Below, piece by piece: positions 16,777-23,582 of a stretch of DNA of 64,000 bases. The notes under the pieces were generated by a model. The model searched no databases, was not told the origin of the DNA, and worked only from the letters and a program-made list of their open reading frames with translations. How positions within the stretch are numbered: the first letter of the stretch is position 1; each line of letters opens with the position of its first letter. The translations under genes and the position numbers were made by a program. Source of the DNA: Sphingobium estronivorans. GTDB lineage: Bacteria; Pseudomonadota; Alphaproteobacteria; Sphingomonadales; Sphingomonadaceae. Location of the stretch: contig NZ_LFCT01000015.1 of NCBI RefSeq assembly GCF_008692605.1, positions 62,001 through 126,000 of the forward strand, read 5' to 3'.

Positions 16777-16968
16777 ATGACAAGGACGCTGACTTCCGCT
16801 TTCCTCAGCCTCGCCCTCTTAGCCGGCAGCGCCGCTCCGGCGCTTGCCGCGCCCTGCAAGGACGCCAAGGGCAAATTCATCAAATGCCCGCCCAAGGCCA
16901 CAGCCAAACCGGCGCCCAAAAAGGGTCCGTGCCGCGACGCCAAGGGCAAGTTCATCAAGTGCAAATGA
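16777..16968 (+). CDS. Small secreted protein with duplicated CxDAKGKFIKC motif
   Basis: A 63-residue protein with a signal peptide (MTRTLTSAFLSLALLAGSAAPALA, cleaved after ALA). The mature part consists of two copies of the same cysteine-framed unit, CKDAKGKFIKC and CRDAKGKFIKC, separated by a Lys/Pro/Ala linker (PPKATAKPAPKKG). Each unit has two cysteines eight residues apart, so each could form its own disulfide loop or bind a metal. The mature peptide is very basic. The function is unknown; a cell-wall, DNA or polyanion-binding role is conceivable. The repeat element at 16976-17083 begins 7 bases after its stop. Confidence 0.75.
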   Translation: MTRTLTSAFLSLALLAGSAAPALAAPCKDAKGKFIKCPPKATAKPAPKKGPCRDAKGKFIKCK

Positions 16969-16975
16969 CCTGACC

Positions 16976-17083
16976 TAATAGCAAGGCGCAATGCGCTTGA
17001 CTCATTGCGCCTTGGTTAAGCCCGTGCCGCGCTTGAGCCTTTCCAATCCGTGATGCGTCAGCATCTCAGCGGGTTGGTATAAG
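16976..17083 (-). repeat. Dispersed two-hairpin repeat, copy A
   Basis: On the minus strand this 108-bp element aligns with copy B at 40970-41064. Shared blocks are GATGCTGACGCATCA, TTGGAAA, GCTCAAGCGCGGC and CGGGCTTA, followed by a long terminal hairpin. In this copy the hairpin is CAAGGCGCAATG (16982-16993) with CATTGCGCCTTG (17003-17014). It lies directly after the small secreted protein gene and accounts for much of the 300-base gap before trmB. Confidence 0.75.
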
Positions 17084-17173
17084 GTTCGGATCGCCGGGCC
17101 GGTCACGCATCGTTGCACCCTGTCTCCAACGCAATAGCCCCAGCCGCCGCCAGCCCCGGCGCTGAGGTTACCT

Positions 17174-17216
17174 CCTCCTGTCCCCGGCCCATCTCCTCAA
17201 CACCGGGGACAGGAGG
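17174..17216. repeat. Perfect 14-bp inverted repeat upstream of trmB
   Basis: CCTCCTGTCCCCGG (17174-17187) and CCGGGGACAGGAGG (17203-17216) are exact inverted copies around a 15-base loop. There is no T-tract on either side, so it is not a typical terminator. It lies 53 bases before the trmB ATG and would fold in the trmB leader. Confidence 0.8.
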
Positions 17217-17268
17217 CCCCCATCATCCCGACTTGCCCCCATCGCCGCCGCCCGCTATCGGCGCGGCC

Positions 17269-17964
17269 ATGACAGCGCATAAATCCGGCGATCCGACCAC
17301 GCTCAACCGCCTTTACGGCCGCCAGTCCGGACCCAAGCTGCGCGCGGGCCAGCAGGAACTGGTCGACACGCTGTTGCCAGCCGTTGCCGTGCCGGAAGAC
17401 GGCGCGGTCACCGCCGCCGACCTTTTCGGCTACGACCGCCCGCTCCATTTCGAGATCGGCTTTGGCGGCGGCGAGCATATGGCCTATCGCGCCGACCTGC
17501 TGCCCGACCATGGCTTCATCGGTTGCGAACCGTTCCTGAATGGCGTCGCCACCGCGCTCGGCCATATTCGCGATCAGGCGCTGGGCAATGTCCGCGTGCA
17601 TATGGGCGACGCGCTCCAGGTGCTCGACCGCATTCCCGACGGCGCGCTCAGCTTTGTCTATCTGCTCCACCCCGACCCCTGGCCCAAGGCCCGCCACGCC
17701 AAGCGCCGCATGATGAATCCGGGTCCGGTCGCGATGATCGCGAAGAAGCTGAAACCGGGCGGCGAATTCCGATTCGGCACGGATCACCCCGTCTATCTGC
17801 GCTGGGCGCTGATGGTGATGAACGGCCATCCCGATTTCGAATGGCTGGCCAGCGAAGCGAAGGATTTTCAGAACCGGCCCGGCGGCTGGCCCGAAACCCG
17901 CTATGAGGCGAAGGCCCGGCGGATCGGGCACGAAGTCTGGTATTTCCGCTATCGGCGGCGCTGA
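17269..17964 (+). CDS. trmB: tRNA (guanine-N7-)-methyltransferase
   Basis: A 231-residue class I methyltransferase that makes m7G46 in tRNA. The SAM-binding motif is LHFEIGFGGGEHM (near residues 60-72), followed by FIGCEPFLNGVA, VYLLHPDPWPKARHAKRRMM (the D-P-W-x-K-x-R-H-x-K-R-R signature) and RFGTDHPVYLRWAL. I chose the ATG at 17269 because the upstream in-frame part is proline-rich and covers the inverted repeat at 17174-17216. The motif set is complete. Confidence 0.95.
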   Translation: MTAHKSGDPTTLNRLYGRQSGPKLRAGQQELVDTLLPAVAVPEDGAVTAADLFGYDRPLHFEIGFGGGEHMAYRADLLPDHGFIGCEPFLNGVATALGHIRDQALGNVRVHMGDALQVLDRIPDGALSFVYLLHPDPWPKARHAKRRMMNPGPVAMIAKKLKPGGEFRFGTDHPVYLRWALMVMNGHPDFEWLASEAKDFQNRPGGWPETRYEAKARRIGHEVWYFRYRRR

Positions 17965-18025
17965 ACGCGTTTGACGCCGCCCTCCCCACGCCCATCCCCC
18001 CGGACGGGCGTGGATCGGAGGAGGC

Positions 18026-18574
18026 TCAGTTCGCCTTGCTCAGATCGACCTTCTCCACCCATTCGGGGTAGAAAGTCGGTTCCCGGTTCGACCAGCCCAC
18101 GGCGGTCGCCGCCGCTTCGCTGATCGACTGGAGCAGCGCCCGGCGCTTTTCGGGATGCAGATGCGGCAGGCTCGCCGCCGCGCAGAATGCGCCCGGCAGC
18201 CACGGCCGCGCCCCCGCCCCCAACAGCCGTTCATACAGGAAGCGATAGGCCGAAAAGCTGCACAGCCGGTCCTGGCCCAGGTCGAAAGCCGATACCGTCA
18301 CCAGCGGCGCCATGAACGGTTCCATCTGGTCCAGGCCGCTGTCGTCGGGCACCATCGTCTTGATTTCCTCAAGCCGCCCGTAAATCCGGGCCTGCGCGCG
18401 GATGCTGGCTTCTTCCACCATGTCGCGCGACCACAGTTTCATGGCGTCGCGCCGATGAAGGCCGATGTCCAGCGATCGACGGATATAGCGTTGCGTGGCG
18501 GTCGGGAAGCTGGCGAATTCACGCAATTCCGCCAGTGTGATGGCCCCGTCCGCAGGTCTTGCACTCGTGCCCAT
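18026..18574 (-). CDS. Conserved protein of unknown function
   Basis: A 182-residue soluble, mostly helical protein. The ATG at 18574 is chosen because a GGAGG site lies 8 bases upstream; an ATG at 18580 and a TTG at 18607 are also in frame. Visible features are FASFPTATQRYIRRSLDIGL, an acidic helical middle (RIYGRLEEIKTMVPDD), two cysteines in the second half and no signal peptide. I do not recognise the family. It stands alone between trmB (convergent) and the ModE-like gene. Confidence 0.6.
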   Translation of the reverse strand: MGTSARPADGAITLAELREFASFPTATQRYIRRSLDIGLHRRDAMKLWSRDMVEEASIRAQARIYGRLEEIKTMVPDDSGLDQMEPFMAPLVTVSAFDLGQDRLCSFSAYRFLYERLLGAGARPWLPGAFCAAASLPHLHPEKRRALLQSISEAAATAVGWSNREPTFYPEWVEKVDLSKAN

Positions 18575-18746
18575 GCTCATGCCCTCCGACTTCAAGTCGA
18601 TCGGCAAACCATGCGCCCATTATGGTTTCTACAAGCTTAAGCGCCGGTCCGACCGACAAGCATAGGGAATCATTTTTCCTTGTGCGGCGCAACATGTAAT
18701 TTTTGTGAATGCGCCAAATAGTTTAAGCGCTCGCCTTCCCGATGGT

Positions 18747-19109
18747 TCAATCCGACGGTTGAACCGGCAACGGCGCGGCGCGCAGCCGATCCGCCAGCTC
18801 CGCCCCGCCTCCCGCGGCGCTTTCCTGCGCGACGGCCTGCAAAGCCCGGTAGCGCGCCAGCAGGTCCCGCCCGAAATCGGTCAGTTGCGCGCCCTCGGTC
18901 GAGGTCGTGACCACCGGCTGCGTCCAGCAGCGATTCAGGACATCCACCAGCATCCAGCATCGCCGATAGCTCATCTTCAGCTTGCGCCCGGCGGCGGAAA
19001 TCGACCCCTCGCTGGCGATGGCGTCGAGCAGGTCGGCCTTGCCCGGCCCCATGGCGATTTCCTCGCCGCAATAAAGCTGGATTTTGATTTTCAAGGCTGG
19101 CCCGGTCAT
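18747..19109 (-). CDS. ModE-type winged helix-turn-helix regulator without molybdate domain
   Basis: A 120-residue protein in which nearly the whole length is a LysR/ModE-type N-terminal winged HTH: GKADLLDAIASEGSISAAGR (helix-turn-helix, residues 23-42), KLKMSYRRCWMLVDVLNRCW and the wing-like VVTTSTEGAQLTDFGRDLLA. ModE of E. coli carries two MOP domains after this region; they are absent here. Such short forms are found in proteobacteria and may respond to something other than molybdate. No mod transport genes are in the window. Confidence 0.85.
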   Translation of the reverse strand: MTGPALKIKIQLYCGEEIAMGPGKADLLDAIASEGSISAAGRKLKMSYRRCWMLVDVLNRCWTQPVVTTSTEGAQLTDFGRDLLARYRALQAVAQESAAGGGAELADRLRAAPLPVQPSD

Positions 19110-19177
19110 GCCGCCGCTTATGCCACGACGGCTCCGTCAGGCCAATGCGCTCCGTCCTGAAAGTCGGCGCATGAACC

Positions 19178-19429
19178 TCAGTCGGCGCGGCGCTCCAGGA
19201 TCGCGCCGATCATGTTGCGCCATACCGCGACGTCCCCGGCCTGGGCCATGCGCGCATCGGGCTCGCGCAGGGTATGCAGGATCGCATAGGCATCGTCGAC
19301 ATGGTCCTGCCAGGCGGCATCGACTGCGCTCGCCGCGTGCGGATCGCTGCCCTCGCCGTTCAGGCTGATCTGGCGCCCGGCCAGAACCCGGGCAATGCGC
19401 TCGATCGCGGGAGTGGCGGAAGTCGGCAT
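19178..19429 (-). CDS. Small conserved protein of unknown function
   Basis: An 83-residue soluble protein starting MPTSATPAIERIARVLAGRQ, with a Trp and acidic helix (AVDAAWQDHVDDAYAILHTL) and a C-terminal WRNMIGAILERR. There is no signal peptide or membrane segment. The amino-acid make-up is that of a real folded helical protein and not a GC-rich shadow. It follows the ModE-like gene region on the same strand but is upstream of it in transcription, 69 bases away, so the two may form an operon. Confidence 0.6.
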   Translation of the reverse strand: MPTSATPAIERIARVLAGRQISLNGEGSDPHAASAVDAAWQDHVDDAYAILHTLREPDARMAQAGDVAVWRNMIGAILERRAD

Positions 19430-19512
19430 ATGAAGTGGCTCCTCTCACCTGCGGAAAAGGCGGCGTCGTTCCGCCCTTTCCGTCTCGATCATATCACGAT
19501 TTCCCGGCCCGT

Positions 19513-19740
19513 CTATCGCCCCGCCTTCTTATCCTTCCCTTCCGGAAAACCGGAGGACGGCACCGGATCGCCATGATCGCCCGGCGCGGTCACGGCCGGC
19601 GGATCGGATGCATCCATCGAATCCTTCAGCCCCTCGTCCAGCTTTTCCTCCGGGCTGACCGCATGATCCTGCGCATCGGTCGGACGCTTGTCATGCGCTT
19701 CCTCGCGGCTGTTGGGCCGGATATCGGTCTTGTCGGTCAT
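19513..19740 (-). CDS. Small hydrophilic, probably disordered protein
   Basis: A 75-residue, strongly charged protein (MTDKTDIRPNSREEAHDKRP) without hydrophobic core residues or cysteines. It is rich in D, E, K, S and P, as in intrinsically disordered stress-associated proteins of sphingomonads. The function is unknown. It is divergent from the histidine kinase gene at 19944, with a 203-base gap that may hold promoters for both. Confidence 0.6.
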   Translation of the reverse strand: MTDKTDIRPNSREEAHDKRPTDAQDHAVSPEEKLDEGLKDSMDASDPPAVTAPGDHGDPVPSSGFPEGKDKKAGR

Positions 19741-19943
19741 GCCATTCTCCTTCTGGACGCACTTATGCGCCTCATCGGATCAACGGGCCGCCCCCGCCCC
19801 GGTTCCCTTGATCGACCCCAGCCCCTTGATCGGCCCCAGCCTCTTCATGACCCGGGCCCCTTCATCGACAAACGCATGGAACGTTTCGACCAGCATCACG
19901 CCCCAGGGGCGACAGCGCGCTCCGCTTGGCCTAGACTGGGGCC

Positions 19944-21056
19944 ATGAACATAAAGATGGAAGACGGCGAGCCTGGCGTGCCGCCGACGGTCGCGCTCTAT
20001 TCGATACTGGGTTTCTGGTTCTTCTATGCGGTGCTGGTGACGCTGCGCGCCTCCGTCATGGGGTTCGAAGCGCAGGGGGCGATGGCCGCGCGCCGCGCCG
20101 TGGTGACGGTGATCGGCATCGTCGTCACCTGGGTCCTCTATCTCTGCCTGCGTCGTTTCGACGGCAGGCCGCTGATCGCGCGCATCGTCGCTGCCTTCAG
20201 CCTCGCGGCGCCCTTCGCGCTGGCGACGGCGGCGGCCAATTTCTACGTGTTCAACATCTACGATCCCGCGTCGCTCTTCCCCGATGCCGACTATCAGAAA
20301 TATGCCAGCGAACAGGGTTTTGCCCTGATGCAGATCGTCGAGGACGCGATCAGCCGCTATTTCTTCCTCGCGGCCTGGGCGGGGCTGTATCTCGCGCTGT
20401 CCTACGCCAGCGAAGCGCATCGGGTGGCGCGCCGCGCCGACCGCCTCGAACGCGCCGCGCAGCAGGCGGAACTGCGGTCCCTGCGCTATCAGGTGAATCC
20501 GCATTTCCTGTTCAACACGCTGAATTCACTCTCCTCGCTGGTGATGAAGGACCGGCGCGACGAGGCGGAGCAGATGATCCTGTCCCTCTCCAATTTCTAC
20601 CGCACCAGCCTCACCGGCGATCCGCTGGAGGATGTGTCGCTGGAGGAGGAAGTGCATCTCCAGAAACTCTATCTGGATATTGAAACGGTGCGCTTTCCCG
20701 ACCGCCTGTCGACCAGCATCCGGATACCGGACACGCTGCTGAATGCCTGCGTGCCGGGGCTGATCCTCCAGCCGCTGGTCGAAAACGCGATCAAATATGG
20801 CGTGTCACGCACCTCCAGCCCTGTGACCATCACCATCGCCGCGCGGGAAGAGGACGGGATGCTGCGGCTCAGCGTGACCGACAATGGCGATCATCCGCCC
20901 AGCGAAGCGGATGCGGGCAACGGCATCGGCCTTGCCAATGTGCGCGACCGGCTGACCGCGCGCTTCGGCGATCGGGGCCGGATCGATTATGGTCCACGCT
21001 CGACCGGCGGCTTTGCGGTGAACCTCACCCTTCCCATCGTCCGGCGGAGCAGCTGA
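19944..21056 (+). CDS. LytS/YehU-family sensor histidine kinase
   Basis: A 370-residue membrane kinase. Four membrane spans fill the first 160 or so residues (ILGFWFFYAVLVTLRASVMG; VVTVIGIVVTWVLYLCLRRF; LAAPFALATAAANFYVFNIY; YFFLAAWAGLYLALSYASEA). They are followed by a coiled-coil linker and the His_kinase (PF06580) domain with the phosphoacceptor in YQVNPHFLFNTLNSL. The ATPase part has LILQPLVENAIKYGV (N box) and GNGIGLANVRDRL (G box). The response regulator gene begins at the next base after its stop, so the two form a cognate pair. The signal is unknown. Confidence 0.93.
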   Translation: MNIKMEDGEPGVPPTVALYSILGFWFFYAVLVTLRASVMGFEAQGAMAARRAVVTVIGIVVTWVLYLCLRRFDGRPLIARIVAAFSLAAPFALATAAANFYVFNIYDPASLFPDADYQKYASEQGFALMQIVEDAISRYFFLAAWAGLYLALSYASEAHRVARRADRLERAAQQAELRSLRYQVNPHFLFNTLNSLSSLVMKDRRDEAEQMILSLSNFYRTSLTGDPLEDVSLEEEVHLQKLYLDIETVRFPDRLSTSIRIPDTLLNACVPGLILQPLVENAIKYGVSRTSSPVTITIAAREEDGMLRLSVTDNGDHPPSEADAGNGIGLANVRDRLTARFGDRGRIDYGPRSTGGFAVNLTLPIVRRSS

Positions 21057-21800
21057 ATGACCATCCGTACCCTGATCGTCGACGATGAGCCGCTGGCGGT
21101 GGAACGGCTCCAGATGCTCTGCGCCCGCGAGCCGCGCATCGCGCTGGTCGGCACGGCGAGCGACGGGGAGGCGGCGCTGCGCCTGATCGAGGGGCTGGAG
21201 CCGGATCTGGTGATGCTGGACATTGCCATGCCGCTGCTCGACGGCATCGGCGTGGCGCGGGCGACATCGCGCATGGGTATCTGCCCGGCGGTGATCTTCG
21301 TCACCGCGTTCGAAGGTTTCGCGGTCGAGGCATTCGATCTGGCGGCGGTCGATTATCTGCTGAAGCCCGTTGCGCATGAGCGCCTGTCCCGCGCCGTCGA
21401 CCGGGTGGAGCAGGCCTTGGGCAACCACGCCGCCACCGCCCCCGCGACCAGCCGGGAGGCCGAAAGCGAATGGGCAGAGGAATTCTGGGTGCCGCACCGG
21501 TCGGAACTGATTCGCCTGGGCGCCGTGCAGATCGACCGAATCGAGGCGGAGCGCGACTATATGCGGCTGCACGTCGGGCAGAACAGCTATTTGCTGCACC
21601 AGACGATCAGCTCGCTGGAAAACCGGCTGGACCCGCAGCAGTTCGTGCGCCTGCACCGGTCGCATATCGTGCGCCGCGAATATATCGCCCGGCTGCGCCA
21701 TGACGGCAGCGGCGTCTGGTCCGCCTGCCTGGCCGACGACACCGAAATCCGCATCGGGCGTACCTATCTCGCCAACGCCCGCGCCCTGACGGGGCGGTAA
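21057..21800 (+). CDS. LytTR-type response regulator
   Basis: A 247-residue regulator with an N-terminal receiver domain (acidic pocket in LIVDDEPLAV, phosphoacceptor Asp in LVMLDIAMPLLDG, Thr in VIFVTAFEGFAVEAF, Lys in YLLKPV) and a C-terminal LytTR DNA-binding domain (IEAERDYMRLHVGQNSYLLH, FVRLHRSHIVRREYIARL). It is adjacent to the histidine kinase gene and surely works with it. A strong terminator follows at 21822-21849. LytTR proteins bind direct repeats upstream of targets; none was identified here. Confidence 0.94.
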   Translation: MTIRTLIVDDEPLAVERLQMLCAREPRIALVGTASDGEAALRLIEGLEPDLVMLDIAMPLLDGIGVARATSRMGICPAVIFVTAFEGFAVEAFDLAAVDYLLKPVAHERLSRAVDRVEQALGNHAATAPATSREAESEWAEEFWVPHRSELIRLGAVQIDRIEAERDYMRLHVGQNSYLLHQTISSLENRLDPQQFVRLHRSHIVRREYIARLRHDGSGVWSACLADDTEIRIGRTYLANARALTGR

Positions 21801-21821
21801 ACCCGTTGGGCTGACAAGGCG

Positions 21822-21849
21822 AAAAGGCCCGGGTCGCCCCGGGCCTTTC
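21822..21849. terminator. Intrinsic terminator after the LytTR regulator gene
   Basis: An 11-bp perfect stem, AAAGGCCCGGG (21823-21833) with CCCGGGCCTTT (21838-21848), with a four-base loop. The T-run is short, but the stem end is A/T-rich on both sides, so it may act in both directions. Confidence 0.8.
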
Positions 21850-21908
21850 GCGCATCGTCGAAGCAGGATGTCATACCATCGCGCTCGGTCTTCGACCGAT
21901 CACAAGTG

Positions 21909-21974
21909 GGTTTCGCTCAGGCGCGGCGCGGGCTTTACCCAGGTCCGATGAGTCAAACTCATCGCGCCCTGGTA
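21909..21974 (+). repeat. Dispersed two-hairpin repeat, copy C (5' part missing or diverged)
   Basis: The stretch TCGCTCAGGCGCGGCGCGGG followed by CTTTACCCAGG and a hairpin around CGATGAGTCAAACTCATCG matches the second half of copies A and B. The first hairpin with GATGCTGACGCATCA is not recognisable. It fills the space between the convergent regulator and UrcA genes and ends at the UrcA stop codon. Confidence 0.65.
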
Positions 21975-22319
21975 TCAGTTGCCGGCGCCGAGCGGCTTGT
22001 CCTTGCCCATATCGGCATAGCGTTCGCCATTATTGGCCTTGGCAATCGCCAGTTCCACATTGCTGCGGACATGGGCCGCGGCGACCGACTGACATTTCCT
22101 GATCTCGGCCGAGGTCGCGCCATTCTGGCATACTTTCCAGGCGGCACTCCAGATCCGGCCCTTCAGGGCGTTCTGACCCTTCGCGCTCGACAGATCCAGG
22201 TCTTGATAGCGAACTTCGCTGGTCTTGCCGTTGGATTCGAATTCAGCGGCGCTCGCGGTCGCGGCAACGCCCAGCAGGGCGGCGGTACTGGCGGCAGCGA
22301 TCATTTTCACGACGATCAT
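21975..22319 (-). CDS. UrcA family protein
   Basis: A 114-residue exported protein. It has a signal peptide (MIVVKMIAAASTAALLGVAA ending TASA) and the UrcA pattern: SEVRYQDLDLSSAKGQNALK, then GRIWSAAWKVCQNG and IRKCQSVAAAHVRSNVELAI with two conserved cysteines. UrcA proteins are small periplasmic proteins of sphingomonads and caulobacters whose function is unknown. Two ATGs in tandem (22322 and 22319) follow an AGGAG site; the second has the better spacing. The stop touches the end of repeat copy C. Confidence 0.88.
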   Translation of the reverse strand: MIVVKMIAAASTAALLGVAATASAAEFESNGKTSEVRYQDLDLSSAKGQNALKGRIWSAAWKVCQNGATSAEIRKCQSVAAAHVRSNVELAIAKANNGERYADMGKDKPLGAGN

Positions 22320-22595
22320 CATATATCTCCTCAACTGTTCCTGTCCGCTCGCAGCGGACCTCCAGCGAAGAGAAGAGCGGCCCTTCAAAACAGATCATCG
22401 CCTCTGTCTTCGCAGCATCCTGTTTAGGCGCGATGCGAATGCGTCGCTTTCCGCTTTCGACCGGCGCCCCGCTGCGTCGGCCAACGACGCTTGTCTCGAC
22501 CAAATGCCGTCACGAATAGACGAACAACTGTTTTACGACGAAAAAACACGCTTTCCGTAGCGTAAAATGACAATGCCAAGACGGATGACGCGCAT

Positions 22596-22635
22596 AAAAA
22601 AGCACCCCCGGCGCAAGGGAAAAGGCCGGGGGTGC
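22596..22635 (-). terminator. Strong intrinsic terminator on the minus strand
   Basis: An 11-bp perfect stem, GCACCCCCGGC with GCCGGGGGTGC (22602-22612 and 22625-22635), followed on the minus strand by six T residues (22601-22596). It lies 210 bases downstream of the rlpA stop and may end either the rlpA transcript or a separate small RNA. Confidence 0.85.
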
Positions 22636-22731
22636 ATCCAGGAAGCTGTCGGGCTCTCCGGAATCTCTGAAACTTCGTGCCCGCAAGACGACCCCGGTCC
22701 GGTCAAGCCGTATCGGAGCCTCTTGCTATCG
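22596..22731 (-). ncRNA. Candidate small RNA ending at the terminator (weak)
   Basis: The region between UrcA and rlpA is about 500 bases without a convincing gene. On the minus strand, TATAGT (22743-22738) could be a -10 element, and a transcript from about 22731 would run 136 bases through several short GC stems to the terminator at 22596-22635. No good -35 box is present (AAAACA at 17 bases). The same terminator could simply serve rlpA. No known RNA family was recognised. Confidence 0.25.
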
Positions 22732-22847
22732 GCTCGCACTATATCCTGGCATAAAATATCTGTTTTGACCATTCGATGATCCGCGCATGCTCCACGCCCG
22801 GCAGCATCCACTGGCGACGAACCGACGACAGGCTTCCACGAACGACA

Positions 22848-23420
22848 TCAGCGGGGCTGGGCTGCCAGCTGCGCCCGCAAATTGGCCAAGGTCCTTTCAT
22901 CGACCGGGGGCCGCATCGGCGCTTCCTTGCCGTCGCGCAGCGTGCGCCTGTCCTTTTCCGGCGGCGCCACCACCCGCACCCGCACCGGCGCATGGCCCGC
23001 GGCCCTGATCCCCAGCTGCTCCGCCGCGCCGCGCGACAGGTCGATGATCCGCCTGCGCCCGGCAAAAGGCCCGCGGTCGTTCACCCGCACCAAAATGGTC
23101 CGTCCCGTATCGAGCGACGTCACCTCGACATAGCTGGGCAGGGGCAGCGTCGTGTGCGCCGCCGTCACCGCGCTGGGCCGGAACCGCTCGCCATTGGCGG
23201 TCTGATTGCCCGATTCATGCCCATACCAGCTTGCATAGCCCAGATAATCGTAAGCCGGGTCCGCCGCCGGGACATAGGTCATGCCCTTCACGCTATAGGG
23301 CTTACCCACCCGCACCGGCACATCGCTCACCGGGCGGTAGGTCACGCCCCCGCCGCAGCCCGCCAGCGTCACCGCAGCCGCCAGCACGACATGCCGCATC
23401 CGAACCGAAATCCCGCTCAT
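22848..23420 (-). CDS. rlpA: RlpA family septal-ring lytic transglycosylase-like lipoprotein
   Basis: A 190-residue lipoprotein. The signal peptide ends in a lipobox (LAGC near residue 22), followed by the double-psi beta-barrel of Rlp[41 protein letters not shown] and [20 protein letters not shown], with the Asp of VNDRGPF in the active site. There is no SPOR domain, so septal targeting must occur by other means or is lost. It cleaves or binds denuded peptidoglycan. It is divergent from uvrA. Confidence 0.92.
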   Translation of the reverse strand: MSGISVRMRHVVLAAAVTLAGCGGGVTYRPVSDVPVRVGKPYSVKGMTYVPAADPAYDYLGYASWYGHESGNQTANGERFRPSAVTAAHTTLPLPSYVEVTSLDTGRTILVRVNDRGPFAGRRRIIDLSRGAAEQLGIRAAGHAPVRVRVVAPPEKDRRTLRDGKEAPMRPPVDERTLANLRAQLAAQPR

Positions 23421-23582
23421 CCCCCGGCCCTAGCCCAGCGGCCCGGCGGAGAAAAGCCGCGACCTTTTCCTTTTGCCGCAGGCACCCTATCTTCCCGCGA
23501 CGAAGCCTTGCCCCCGAAGAACAAATCTGGAACAACACGCCCCTATGAGTCTGACCACGATTTCTCAGCAGAGGTTTGCCGA

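Noticed and set aside
22567..22779. 70-codon plus-strand frame between UrcA and rlpA
   Set aside because: It runs through the strong terminator hairpin on the other strand and shows no domain or ribosome site.
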